Of a stretch of DNA of 64,000 nt, positions 11,037-19,886 are shown piece by piece (positions within the stretch are counted from its first letter, which is position 1; each line of letters starts with the position of its first letter). The notes under the pieces are model-generated. The model saw only the letters and a program-made list of their open reading frames with translations. It had not been told where the DNA came from and searched no databases. The position numbers were made by a program, and so were the translations under genes. Source of the DNA: Azospirillum sp. TSO35-2 (GTDB lineage: Bacteria > Pseudomonadota > Alphaproteobacteria > Azospirillales > Azospirillaceae); the NCBI RefSeq assembly GCF_003116095.1, contig NZ_LGRA01000018.1:1-64000 (forward strand), in the 5' to 3' direction.

Positions 11037-13016
11037 ATGACCATCGCCATCGGAACACGGATCAGCCACCGCATCATGGCCGGCAGCGCCGGGATCCTGC
11101 TGTTCCTCGCCGCCGTCGCCGGTGTCGGCATCAACGCCCTGTCGGAGACGGAGACGGTGGTGCGGCGCAACGGCGCGCTGGCCGAACAGGTGGTCGATCT
11201 CGGGCGCATGCAGACCCTGATGCTGGACATGCGGCTGAAGACCGCCGCCTTCCTGCTGAACGGCCGCGACGACGATGCCGACGCCGTCGCCGCGCTGTCG
11301 GCGGAGGCCGACACCCTGGTCGGCCAACTGGCCGACGCCGCGACGATGAAGGACCGCATCGGCCAGTACCGCGACGCCTTCGCCCAGGTGCGCGAGGCGC
11401 ATGGCCGGCGGACCGAGGCGGCGGCCGAGGTGGCGAAGTTCGGGTCGAAGCTCCAGACCATGCTCAGCACCATCCTGACCAACGCGCGCACCGGCGGCGA
11501 TATCGAGGCGCTGCACCTCGCCGCCCAGGCGGCGATGCATGTGCAGGCCGCCCGCACCGTCGCGGCGCGCTTCCTCGGCGAGGGGTCGGCCGGCCTCGCC
11601 ACCGCCACCCGCACCGAGCTGAAGACCGCCGCCACCACCGGCCAGACGATGGCCAAGGGCTTGGCCGACCCGTCGCTGCGCGGCCTGGTGTCCGCCTTCC
11701 TGAAGACGCTCGACGGCTACGCCGCCGGCTTCGACCGCCTGGTCGAGGCGACCGGGCAGCGCGACGCGCTGGTCGCCGACACCCTCGACCCGCTGGGCTC
11801 CGCCATCGGCGAGCAGGCGCGGACCCTGACCGACCGCGGCGTCGCCGACGAACAGCAGCTGCGCACCGACACCTCCGCCGACATCACCGGCTACCGCCGG
11901 GCGATGGTCGCGGCCTCGGCCGGCGGCATGATCCTCGGCCTGCTGGCGGCGCTGCTGATCGCCCGCAGCCTGTCCCGCCCGGTGGTGGCGATGACCGACG
12001 CCATGACCCGGCTGGCCGGCGGCGACCGCGGCGTGACGATCCCCGGCCTCGCCCGTCGCGACGAGATCGGCGGCATGGCCGGGGCGGTCCAGGTCTTCCA
12101 GGCCGGCCTGATCGAGGCCGACCGGATGGCCGCCGACAAGGCGGCCGAGCATGAGGCCAGCCGCCGCCGCGCCGAGCGGATCGACCGCCTGGCCCGCGAC
12201 TTCGAACATATGGTCGACACCGCGCTGGGCCGCGTGGCGACCGCCGCCACCCAGTTGCAGTCGACCGCCCAGGGCATCCAGTCGACCACGGAACAGACCA
12301 GCCGGCTGGCCGACGACGCCGTCCGCACCTCCGGCGAGACCACCGGCAGCGTCGAGACGGTGGCCGCCGCCGCCGAGGAGCTGACCGTCTCCATCGCCGC
12401 CATCGGCCAGCACGTCGCCCACAGCACCGAGGTAACCGAACAGGCGGTGGCGATCGCCCGCGTCACCGACAGCACCGTGCGCAGCCTGACCGGCGTCGCC
12501 CGCCAGATCGGCGACGTGGTGCAGCTGATCGGCTCCATCGCCGGCCAGACCAACCTGCTGGCGCTGAACGCCACCATCGAGGCCGCCCGCGCCGGCGAGG
12601 CGGGCCGCGGCTTCGCCGTCGTCGCCTCGGAGGTCAAGAGCCTCGCCGCCCAGACCGCCAAGGCGACCGAGGAGATCGAAAGCCAGATCGCCGCCGTCCA
12701 GCGCGTCAGCAGCGACGCCGCCGCCGCGATCCTGGAGATCACCCAGGTGATCGGCGCGGTCAACGACGTCTCCACCACCATCGCCGCCGCCATCACCCAG
12801 CAACGGGCGGCGACGCAGGAAATCAGCGGCAGCATCCAGCGCGCCGCCCGCGGCACGCAGGACGTCCGCGACAACATCACCGGCGTCACCAACGCCTTCC
12901 TCGCCACCAACGACGCCTCCCGACAGGTCCGCACCGCCGCGGACGGCCTGTCCGGCGAGGCCGAAGACCTGCGCGGCTGCGTGTCCCGCTTCCTGGCGGA
13001 CATGCGCGCGGCCTGA
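11037..13016 (+). CDS. Methyl-accepting chemotaxis protein
   Basis: Inner-membrane chemoreceptor that controls CheA activity and swimming. The 659-residue product has a first membrane segment near 15-32 and a mostly helical periplasmic domain of about 250 residues (about 33-283). The second membrane segment is [20 protein letters not shown], followed by a HAMP domain (to about 355) and a long coiled-coil signalling domain. The hairpin tip [21 protein letters not shown]...[13 protein letters not shown] is intact. GGGAGG lies 8 bases before the ATG. Its place between araA and araC suggests a receptor for a pathway sugar or for sugar-loaded ChvE; that ligand is inferred. There is no CheB/CheR-tethering pentapeptide at the C-terminus (FLADMRAA). 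Confidence 0.9.
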   Translation: MTIAIGTRISHRIMAGSAGILLFLAAVAGVGINALSETETVVRRNGALAEQVVDLGRMQTLMLDMRLKTAAFLLNGRDDDADAVAALSAEADTLVGQLADAATMKDRIGQYRDAFAQVREAHGRRTEAAAEVAKFGSKLQTMLSTILTNARTGGDIEALHLAAQAAMHVQAARTVAARFLGEGSAGLATATRTELKTAATTGQTMAKGLADPSLRGLVSAFLKTLDGYAAGFDRLVEATGQRDALVADTLDPLGSAIGEQARTLTDRGVADEQQLRTDTSADITGYRRAMVAASAGGMILGLLAALLIARSLSRPVVAMTDAMTRLAGGDRGVTIPGLARRDEIGGMAGAVQVFQAGLIEADRMAADKAAEHEASRRRAERIDRLARDFEHMVDTALGRVATAATQLQSTAQGIQSTTEQTSRLADDAVRTSGETTGSVETVAAAAEELTVSIAAIGQHVAHSTEVTEQAVAIARVTDSTVRSLTGVARQIGDVVQLIGSIAGQTNLLALNATIEAARAGEAGRGFAVVASEVKSLAAQTAKATEEIESQIAAVQRVSSDAAAAILEITQVIGAVNDVSTTIAAAITQQRAATQEISGSIQRAARGTQDVRDNITGVTNAFLATNDASRQVRTAADGLSGEAEDLRGCVSRFLADMRAA

Positions 13017-13082
13017 CGCTCCCCCACTCCGGCGCCGGTCCCTCCCGGCCCGCCCCCTCACCCTCCTTGATCGGTGTTCGAT

Positions 13083-14909
13083 ATGCCCGAGACGACCCCC
13101 ACCTCCCCCCTGCTCTCTTCCGGTCCGGGCCGGCGGCTGCGGTCGCGCGCGTGGTTCGACAACCCCGCCAATCCCGACATGACCGCGCTGTACCTGGAGC
13201 GCTACCTCAACTTCGGCCTGACCCGCGAGGAGCTGCAGTCGGGCGCGCCGATCATCGGCATCGCCCAGACCGGTTCCGACCTCAGCCCGTGCAACCGGCA
13301 CCACATCGTGCTGGCCGAGCGGCTGCGCGAGGGCATCCGCACCGCCGGCGGCATCGCCATCGAGTTCCCGGTCCACCCGATCCAGGAGACCGGCAAGCGG
13401 CCGACCGCCTCGATCGACCGCAACCTCGCCTATCTCGGGCTGGTCGAGGTGCTGCACGGCTACCCGCTGGACGGCGTCGTGCTGACCATCGGCTGCGACA
13501 AGACCACGCCGGCCTGCCTGATGGCGGCGGCGACCGTCAACATCCCCGCCATCGCCCTGTCGGTCGGGCCGATGCTGAACGGCTGGTTCCGCGGCGAGCG
13601 CACCGGGTCGGGCACCATCGTCTGGAAGGCGCGCCAGATGATGGCGGCCGGCGAGATCGACTACCAGGGCTTCCTGGAGCTGGTGGCGTCGTCGGCGCCG
13701 TCGACCGGCTACTGCAACACCATGGGCACCGCCTCGACCATGAACTCGCTGGCGGAGGTGCTGGGCATGCAGCTCCCGGGCTCGGCCTCGATCCCGGCGC
13801 CCTACCGCGAGCGCCAGCAGGCCGCCTATGAAACCGGCAAGCGCATCGTCGAGCTGGTCCACCAGGACATCAAGCCGTCGGACATCCTGACCCCCGACGC
13901 CTTCCACAACGCCATCGTCGTCAACTCGGCGATCGGCGGCTCGACCAACGCGCCGATCCACATCAACGCCATCGCCAAGCACATCGGCGTGCCGCTGACG
14001 GTGGAGGACTGGCAGACCCACGGTCTGGACGTGCCGCTGCTGGTCAACCTGCAGCCGGCCGGCGAGTATCTCGGCGAGGACTTCCACCGCGCCGGCGGCG
14101 TCCCCGCCGTGGTGGCGCAGTTGATCGACAAGGGCCTGATCCGCGAGGACGCGCCCAACGTCAACGGCCGGACCATCGGCGAGAACTGCCGCAACCAGCC
14201 GATCATGGACAGCCGGGTGATCTACCCGTTCGACCAGCCGCTGAAGATCAACGCCGGCTTCGTCGTGCTGCGCGGCAACCTGTTCAACGCCGCCATCATG
14301 AAGACCAGCGTGATCTCCGACGAGTTCCGCGAGCGCTACCTGTCCAACCCCCAGGACCCCGAGGCGTTCGAGGCCAAGGTCGTCGTCTTCGACGGGCCGG
14401 AGGACTACCACCACCGCATCGACAACCCCGATCTGGGCATCGACGCCTACACCATCCTGGTCATCCGCGGCGCCGGGCCGATCGGCTATCCGGGAGCGGC
14501 GGAGGTGGTGAACATGCGGCCCCCCGCCGAGCTGATCAAGCAGGGCATCCATTCCCTGCCCTGCATCGGCGACGGCCGCCAGTCCGGCACCTCGGGCTCG
14601 CCCTCCATCCTCAACGCCGCGCCGGAAGCGGCGGCGGGCGGCGGGCTGGCCCTGCTGCGCACCGGCGACCGGGTGCGGATCGACCTGCGCCGCGGCAGCG
14701 CCGACATCCTGATCCCCGAGGCGGAGCTGGCCGACCGCCGCGCCGCGCTGAAGGCCGCCGGCGGCTACCCGGTCCCGCCGTCGCAGACGCCGTGGCAGGA
14801 GATCCAGCGCGGCCTCGTCGACCAGTTGGACGAGGGCATGGTGCTGAAGCCGGCCGTCAAGTACCAGCGCGTCGCCCAGACCATGGGGATCCCGCGCGAC
14901 AACCACTGA
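13083..14909 (+). CDS. araC: L-arabonate dehydratase (IlvD/Edd family)
   Basis: Dehydrates L-arabonate to L-2-keto-3-deoxyarabonate using an Fe-S cluster and Mg2+, the third pathway step. The 608-residue product shows the three conserved cysteines: Cys70 in [10 protein letters not shown], Cys138 in [12 protein letters not shown] and Cys211 in STGYCNTMG. Their spacing of 68 and 73 is as I recall for characterised sugar-acid dehydratases of the family. [13 protein letters not shown] near 278 is another family block. The ATG at 13083 is taken as start; an in-frame GTG at 13074 is possible and neither has a strong ribosome site. It completes the rightward ara set. This AraC is an enzyme, unrelated to the E. 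coli regulator. Confidence 0.9.
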   Translation: MPETTPTSPLLSSGPGRRLRSRAWFDNPANPDMTALYLERYLNFGLTREELQSGAPIIGIAQTGSDLSPCNRHHIVLAERLREGIRTAGGIAIEFPVHPIQETGKRPTASIDRNLAYLGLVEVLHGYPLDGVVLTIGCDKTTPACLMAAATVNIPAIALSVGPMLNGWFRGERTGSGTIVWKARQMMAAGEIDYQGFLELVASSAPSTGYCNTMGTASTMNSLAEVLGMQLPGSASIPAPYRERQQAAYETGKRIVELVHQDIKPSDILTPDAFHNAIVVNSAIGGSTNAPIHINAIAKHIGVPLTVEDWQTHGLDVPLLVNLQPAGEYLGEDFHRAGGVPAVVAQLIDKGLIREDAPNVNGRTIGENCRNQPIMDSRVIYPFDQPLKINAGFVVLRGNLFNAAIMKTSVISDEFRERYLSNPQDPEAFEAKVVVFDGPEDYHHRIDNPDLGIDAYTILVIRGAGPIGYPGAAEVVNMRPPAELIKQGIHSLPCIGDGRQSGTSGSPSILNAAPEAAAGGGLALLRTGDRVRIDLRRGSADILIPEAELADRRAALKAAGGYPVPPSQTPWQEIQRGLVDQLDEGMVLKPAVKYQRVAQTMGIPRDNH

Positions 14910-15455
14910 CGGGCAGCGGCCGCACCGGACGTCGCGGCCGGGCGCACCGGACCGCGACGGTTCCATTCTTCTGGACGACGCCGTGGTGGAGAGCGGGGCA
15001 ATGCCGGCCCCGCCTCCGGTCCCCGCGGCCGCCAGCGGCGGGCGCGGGCCTGGGTTGTCCGGGTGATCGACGCGACGCCGCGCGACAAAGCTTGACGTCC
15101 GCCGGGCTTTCACCACATAAGATGTGGTCGAGGCCCTGTGGAGCAGCCGGTATTTCCAAAATCCAGCCGCATTCCGGGGTCGCGCCGGGTGACCGAGGCC
15201 AATGACGGCTCAGTCCCCGACCCTGTCGCACGACGGCTGCCGTGACCGGTTTCACACCGGATCATGGCGCTTCCGGCATGGTTTCCACCGAATTTTGTCC
15301 GCCATCTCCTCCGACCGGACGTCGAAGGCTGCCAGGATGTGTCCTCATCCCGGCGCCGCGCTCCGGTTCCCCGCAATTCCAATCCGCATCGACGAGCGAT
15401 GCACGCCCGTCCGGCAGCGTTGAATGCCGGCCTTCGAGAAGAAAACGACACAGGT
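14910..15455 (+). promoter_or_regulatory. 546-base gap with possible RNase J promoter and leader
   Basis: No recognisable gene. A small palindrome CCACAT-AAG-ATGTGG lies at 15113-15127. TTGACG (15092-15097) and CATAAG (15116-15121), 18 bases apart, could form a promoter overlapping it. That would leave about 330 bases of untranslated leader before the RNase J ATG. Short open frames in the leader do not resemble anything I recognise. Confidence 0.3.
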
Positions 15456-17075
15456 ATGACGTTTGACAACAAGCGGCGCCGCAGGGCGCCGAACGACCGC
15501 GCTCGCACCAAGCGTTCGCAAAGCCCGCGTCCGCAGGACCAGCGCGCGAACGGCCACCGTTCGGGCGACCACCGCTCCGGCGACAACCGCCCGAGCGATC
15601 CCACCCACATCCCCCGCCCGGCCTTCGGCAGCGGCGGCGGCGGTCCCGCCGGCGGCCCCGTGCCGGGCAAGGACGAGATCCTGTTCCTGCCGCTGGGCGG
15701 CTGCTCGCGCATCGGCATGAACATGGCGCTGTACGGTCACGCCGGCAAATGGCTGATCGTCGACGCCGGCGTCGCCTTCATGGGCGACGAGGCGCCGGGC
15801 ATCGACAGCCTGATGGCCGATCCGGTCTTCATCGAGGAGCGGATGCAGGACGTCGTCGGGCTGGTGGTGACCCACGCCCACGAGGATCACATCGGCGCGA
15901 TCCACCATCTGTGGCCGCGCCTGCGCTGCCCGATCTACGCCAGCCCCTTCGCCTCGCACATCATCCGCGAGCGGCTGAAGGAGGTGGGCGCCCAGCGCGT
16001 CGCCCGCGTCCAGACCTTCGAGATCGGCGACACGCTGCAGCTCGGCCCCTTCCAGGTCGAGACCATCGCGGTGACCCACTCGATCCCGGAACCGATGTCG
16101 CTCGCCATCCGCACCGCGGCCGGCACGGTGATGCACACCGGCGACTGGAAGTTCGACCCCAACCCGCTGGTCGGCCGCAGCACCGATTTCGAGGCGCTGA
16201 AGCGCCTGGGTGACGAGGGGCTGCTCGCCATGATGTGCGACAGCACCAACGCCGACGTGCCCGGCTCCACCGGGTCGGAGGCCGACGCCCGCGCCGGCCT
16301 GATCGCCGCCTTCGCCGGCCGGCCGGGCGCCATCGCGGTGACCGGCTTCGCCTCGAACGTCGCCCGCATGACCGCCGTCGCCGAGGCCGCGGCCGCCAAC
16401 GACCGCAAGGTGGTGCTGGTCGGCCGCTCCATGCTGCGCATGGAAAAGGCGGCGCAGGCCTGCGGCTTCATGGACCACATCCCGAACTTCATCGGGGTGC
16501 AGGAAGCCTCCTGGACGCCGCGCAGCAACCTCGTGTTCCTGTGCACCGGCAGCCAGGGCGAGGAGCGCGCGGCGCTGAGCCGGCTGGCCCGCGACGAGCA
16601 CCGCGACCTGTGGCTGGAGCAGGGCGACACCGTCATCTTCTCCGCCCGCGCCATTCCCGGCAACGAGGAATCCCTGGCCGACGTGCAGGACCATCTGCGC
16701 AGCCTGGGGGTGGAGATCGTCACCCCGGCCGACGCGCCGGTCCACGTCTCCGGCCACCCCAAGCGGGACGATCTGGCGCGGATGTACGCGCTGGTCCGGC
16801 CGCGCTTCGCGGTTCCCGTGCACGGCACCATCGACCATCTGGAGGCCCACGCCCGGCTGGCCCGCAGCTGCGGCGTCGAACGGGCGATCATTCCGGAAGA
16901 CGGCGACATCATCCGGATCGCCCGCGAAGGCACCGGCGTGGTCGGCCGCATCGAGCCGAGGCGCCTCGCCAACACCGGCCGCGACCTGATCGTCTGGCAG
17001 CCGCCGGCCGAAACGGATGTGGACATCGAGGCCGAGGCGGAGCAGCGGGCCAAGGTCCGGCGCATCGCCGCCTGA
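15456..17075 (+). CDS. rnj: Ribonuclease J
   Basis: Metallo-beta-lactamase/beta-CASP nuclease with 5'-to-3' exo- and endoribonuclease activity, acting in rRNA maturation and mRNA decay in alphaproteobacteria. Product 539 residues. A basic, Gly/Arg/Asp-rich, probably disordered extension fills about residues 1-72. The catalytic core starts at DEILFLPLGGCSRIGMNM. The zinc motif is THAHEDHIGAIHH near 135, with further family blocks VMHTGDWKFD and FSARAIPGNE. The C-terminal beta-CASP histidine region is HVSGHPKRDDLARM, followed by VPVHGTIDHLEAH. The ATG at 15456 follows GAGAAG/CAGG-like weak ribosome sites. A strong terminator lies 27 bases downstream. Confidence 0.9.
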   Translation: MTFDNKRRRRAPNDRARTKRSQSPRPQDQRANGHRSGDHRSGDNRPSDPTHIPRPAFGSGGGGPAGGPVPGKDEILFLPLGGCSRIGMNMALYGHAGKWLIVDAGVAFMGDEAPGIDSLMADPVFIEERMQDVVGLVVTHAHEDHIGAIHHLWPRLRCPIYASPFASHIIRERLKEVGAQRVARVQTFEIGDTLQLGPFQVETIAVTHSIPEPMSLAIRTAAGTVMHTGDWKFDPNPLVGRSTDFEALKRLGDEGLLAMMCDSTNADVPGSTGSEADARAGLIAAFAGRPGAIAVTGFASNVARMTAVAEAAAANDRKVVLVGRSMLRMEKAAQACGFMDHIPNFIGVQEASWTPRSNLVFLCTGSQGEERAALSRLARDEHRDLWLEQGDTVIFSARAIPGNEESLADVQDHLRSLGVEIVTPADAPVHVSGHPKRDDLARMYALVRPRFAVPVHGTIDHLEAHARLARSCGVERAIIPEDGDIIRIAREGTGVVGRIEPRRLANTGRDLIVWQPPAETDVDIEAEAEQRAKVRRIAA

Positions 17076-17102
17076 TCCCCGCTCCCCGATCGGACGCAAC
17101 GA

Positions 17103-17135
17103 AACGCCCCGCGCACTCCAGCGCGGGGCGTTTTT
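17103..17135 (+). terminator. Rho-independent terminator after rnj
   Basis: AACGCCCCGCGC (17103-17114) pairs with GCGCGGGGCGTT (17121-17132) around a 6-base loop, and a T run ends at 17135. It sits between convergent genes. The A-rich left flank (GAAA) is too short to make it a good terminator for the leftward operon. Confidence 0.9.
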
Positions 17136-17153
17136 GCGTTCAGCGGGGCGCCG

Positions 17154-17501
17154 TCAAACGGCGGCGGTGACCACCACCTCGATCTTGATCTCCGGCTTGC
17201 CGAGGTCGGCGACGCCGATGGTGGCGCGGGCCGGCAGGTCGTTGCCGTCGAGCCAGGACAGCCACGCGTCGTTCATTTCGTCCTTCAGGCCCATGTCGGT
17301 GATGAAGAGCTGGGCCGACAGCAGCTTGGTCTTGTCGGAGCCGGCCAGCGCCAGCACCTGATCGAGCTTGGCGCAGATCTGCGTGACCTGACCGCCCATG
17401 CCGACGCCGACGTCGTCGGCGATGATGCCGCCGAGGAAGGCGATGCCGTTGTGCACGACGACGCGGTGCATGATCTTGGTCTTCTCGATGCGCTTGATCA
17501 C
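17154..17501 (-). CDS. RidA/YjgF-family protein (first copy)
   Basis: Small trimeric enzyme family that hydrolyses reactive enamine/imine intermediates to the keto product plus ammonia. 115 residues. The conserved Arg lies in LPARATIGVADL (about 92) and the acidic C-terminal strand is EIKIEVVV. The GTG at 17501 (VIKRIEKTKIMHRVVVHNG) has AGGAGAG 8 bases upstream. It is the last gene of the seven-gene leftward operon, 33 bases after the binding protein. As flavin amine oxidases release imines, two RidA proteins in one operon with them fit a clean-up role. Endoribonuclease activity, sometimes claimed for the family, is not suggested here. Confidence 0.88.
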   Translation of the reverse strand: MIKRIEKTKIMHRVVVHNGIAFLGGIIADDVGVGMGGQVTQICAKLDQVLALAGSDKTKLLSAQLFITDMGLKDEMNDAWLSWLDGNDLPARATIGVADLGKPEIKIEVVVTAAV

Positions 17502-17534
17502 GGAAACACTCTCCTGTTGGGGAAATGACGGCGG

Positions 17535-18302
17535 TTACGGGGTGATGGAGAAATCGACGTAGCGGGCGGCGATGCGCGCCAGCGTGCCGTCCTGCACGAC
17601 CGACCGGATGGCGGTGTCGAACGCCTGCTTCAGCGCGGCGTCCTCCTGGCGCAGGCCGACGCCGATGCCGGGGCCGAACACGTCGGTGTCGACCACCGGC
17701 TGGCCGACCAGCTTGATCGACTTGGCGGCGTCGCCCTTGACCCAGTCCGACGCGGTGGCGCCGGTGGTGATGGCGGCGTCGATGCGGCCGGCCTTCAGAT
17801 CGGCCAGCAGGTTGGACGCGGTGTCGTAGGTCTTCAGCGTCGCCGTGTCGCCCAGATGCTTCTCGACGTAGCGGGAATGGGTGGTGGAGGTCTGGGCGCC
17901 CACCGTCTTGCCGCGCAGGCTGGCCGGCGAACCGTCGATGGTCGAGGCGGCCGGCGCCACGAAATAGGCCGGCACCACCATGTAGGGGATGGAAAAGCCG
18001 ATGGCCTTGGCCCGCTCCGGCGTGATGTTCATCGTTGCCATGATGGCGTCGTACTTCTTCGCCAGCAGCCCCGGGATGATGCCGTCCCAATCCTGCGCCA
18101 CGACGGTGCAGGGCCGCTTCATCCGCTCGCACAGGGCGTTGGCGAGGTCGACCTCCAGCCCCGCCACCTTGCCGTCGGGCTGGGTGAAGTTGAAGGGCGG
18201 GTAGGCCCCCTCCGTGGCGATGCGGACCGGCTCCTGCGCCGCGGCGACACCGCAGGACGCAAGCAACAGAAGGGCGGCGACGCCCATCGACAGGCGCTTC
18301 AT
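17535..18302 (-). CDS. Amino-acid-type ABC substrate-binding protein (family 3)
   Basis: Periplasmic binding protein of the polar amino acid/opine type. 255 residues with an N-terminal export signal. ASCGVAAAQEPV allows cleavage after AAA, though the LLASCG segment could also be a lipobox. The family opening VRIATEGAYPPFNFTQPDGKVAGLEVDL is followed by DWDGIIPGLLAKKYDAIMATMNIT, typical of HisJ/OccT-like proteins. GGAG precedes the ATG by 6 bases. No family-3 permease or ATPase is in the window, so it must borrow a transporter or act as a sensor or scavenger. It sits between the two RidA genes, which suggests that its ligand is the operon's substrate. Confidence 0.87.
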   Translation of the reverse strand: MKRLSMGVAALLLLASCGVAAAQEPVRIATEGAYPPFNFTQPDGKVAGLEVDLANALCERMKRPCTVVAQDWDGIIPGLLAKKYDAIMATMNITPERAKAIGFSIPYMVVPAYFVAPAASTIDGSPASLRGKTVGAQTSTTHSRYVEKHLGDTATLKTYDTASNLLADLKAGRIDAAITTGATASDWVKGDAAKSIKLVGQPVVDTDVFGPGIGVGLRQEDAALKQAFDTAIRSVVQDGTLARIAARYVDFSITP

Positions 18303-18335
18303 GGTGGACTCCGTGGTGACGGGGGATGATGCGGG

Positions 18336-18683
18336 TCAGCGCGCCGCGACGACGACGATCTCGACCAGGATCGACGGGTCGGCCAGCCGGGCCTCCACCG
18401 TGGCGCGGGCCGGCGGGTTGGCACGGTCGACCCAGGCGTCCCAGGCGGCGTTCATCTCGGGAAAGGTCGCGATGTCGGCCAGATAGACGGTGGCGGTCAG
18501 GATGCCGCTCTTGCTCGTCCCGGCTTCGGCCAACAGGGCGTCGATCTGGCGCAGCACGTCGCGGGTCTGCGCCTCCACGGTTGTGGAGCCGTCGTCGACG
18601 ATCTGGCCGGCCAGATAGACCGTGTCCTTGTGGATGACCATGTCGCACAGCCGCGGGGTCGGGTGGAAACGCTGGATCGTCAC
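18336..18683 (-). CDS. RidA/YjgF-family protein (second copy)
   Basis: Second 115-residue RidA-like protein of the operon, clearly diverged from the one at 17154. It starts TIQRFHPTPRLCDMVIHKDTVYLAGQIVDD and keeps the Arg in NPPARATVEARL and the Glu of ILVEIVVVA. The F-H-P-T-P-R-L-C opening is that of the RidA subgroup often encoded beside FAD amine oxidases. The start is a GTG at 18683 with GGAG about 10 bases upstream; an internal ATG (MVIHK) would remove the first strand. Intergenic gaps are 26 and 33 bases. Different product imines, or the two flavoproteins, may explain keeping two copies. Confidence 0.87.
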   Translation of the reverse strand: MTIQRFHPTPRLCDMVIHKDTVYLAGQIVDDGSTTVEAQTRDVLRQIDALLAEAGTSKSGILTATVYLADIATFPEMNAAWDAWVDRANPPARATVEARLADPSILVEIVVVAAR

Positions 18684-18709
18684 GGGGGAATGCTCCGGGG
18701 ATAAGGGGG

Positions 18710-19873
18710 TCAGGCGGCGATGGTGCCGGCGGCGCCGGCGAAACGGCCGATGCGGAAGGCGGCGATGGGCAGGTCGGTGGCGCCGCCGGTGATCAGGTCG
18801 GCGGTGATCCGCCCGACGATCGGGCCGAGCTGGAAGCCGTGCGCCGAAAAGCCGAAGGCGTGGTAGAGGCCGGGCTCGGTCCCGCTGGGGCCGATCACCG
18901 GGATCTGGTCGGGCATCCGCGCCTCGATCCCCGCCCAGGCGCGGACGATGGTGGCGCCGCGCATCGCCGGGAACAGGTCCCACACCGTGCGGGCGTTGAC
19001 CGACACCTGCGCGAAGTCCAGCTCCGTCCGGTTCTCGTCCCGCACCGCCCGGCCCAGCAGCCCGCCGCCGATCAGCACGGTGCCGTTGGGGAACTGCTTG
19101 AAGGACAGGGTGCGGCCGGTCGCCCCCACCACCGGCTTGATGAAGGGCGGCACGCGGGCGGTGATCATCAGCATCGGCGCGATGACCTCCAGCGGCACCG
19201 GCTCCCCCACCTGCGCCGCTATGCGGTCGGCCCAGGCCCCGGCGCAGTTCACCACCACCGGCGCCTCGTGGCGGGCGCCGTCGGCGGTCTCCACGCTCCA
19301 CAGCCCGCCCCGGCGGGCCAACCGGGTCACCGCTCCCCCCTCCTGGAAGCGCGCGCCCAGCGCGATGGCCTTGCAGCGGAAGGCGAAGGTGGTGCGGAAG
19401 GGGATCGCCGCGCCGTCGCCGCGCGACACCAGGGCGCCGACGCAGTGATCGGCGATGGCCGGCACCAGCGACCGCAGCTCGTCCCGGCCGACCACCTCCT
19501 CATGGCTGAAGCCGAGCGCCCGCAGCTCGGCGACGCGGGCGTGCAGCGTCGCCAGCTCCGCCTCCGTCTCCGCCACCTTGACCTGACCGTGACTCTCGAA
19601 GCCGCAATCGTCGTCGACCAGCTCGCCGATGCGGTGCCACAGCGCCATCGCGGCGACGGTCAGCGGCAGCTCCGCGACGTGGCGGCCGAGCTGGCGCACG
19701 CCGCCGGCGTTGACGCCGGAGGCGTGGCGGGCGACATGGTCCTTCTCCAGCACCAGCACCCGGACGCCGCGCATCGACAGATGCAGGGCGGCCGAGCAGC
19801 CGTGCAGACCGCCGCCGATGACGATCACATCAGGACGGGACGGGGTGCCGGTGCCAGTGGCGGTGGCGGTCAT
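18710..19873 (-). CDS. DAO-type FAD-dependent amine/amino-acid oxidoreductase
   Basis: Flavoprotein of the D-amino acid oxidase/glycine oxidase/sarcosine oxidase beta fold that oxidises C-N bonds. 387 residues. The dinucleotide motif is VIVIGGGLHGCSAALHLSMRG (about 14-34) with the ribose-binding acidic end VLVLEKDHVARHASGVNAGGVRQLGR. VVNCAGAWADRIA near 210 and PVIGPSGTEPGLYHAFGFSAHGFQLGP at the C-terminus are family blocks. A GAGGAG site precedes the ATG at 19873. It lies 13 bases after the alpha subunit gene. It could be a separate enzyme or a second beta-type subunit sharing the alpha/gamma partners; sequence alone cannot decide. Confidence 0.85.
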   Translation of the reverse strand: MTATATGTGTPSRPDVIVIGGGLHGCSAALHLSMRGVRVLVLEKDHVARHASGVNAGGVRQLGRHVAELPLTVAAMALWHRIGELVDDDCGFESHGQVKVAETEAELATLHARVAELRALGFSHEEVVGRDELRSLVPAIADHCVGALVSRGDGAAIPFRTTFAFRCKAIALGARFQEGGAVTRLARRGGLWSVETADGARHEAPVVVNCAGAWADRIAAQVGEPVPLEVIAPMLMITARVPPFIKPVVGATGRTLSFKQFPNGTVLIGGGLLGRAVRDENRTELDFAQVSVNARTVWDLFPAMRGATIVRAWAGIEARMPDQIPVIGPSGTEPGLYHAFGFSAHGFQLGPIVGRITADLITGGATDLPIAAFRIGRFAGAAGTIAA

Positions 19874-19886
19874 CGGGCGCCGCTCC

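Noticed and set aside
10749-15116. A minus-strand open frame of about 1455 codons opposite the chemoreceptor and araC
   Set aside because: GC-rich codon bias leaves the antisense frame open; its translation is low-complexity and the plus-strand genes in the same place have clear family motifs.
15202-15423. Possible small gene upstream of rnj
   Set aside because: Weak start, no recognisable protein and Arg/Ser/His-rich composition typical of a chance frame in GC-rich DNA.
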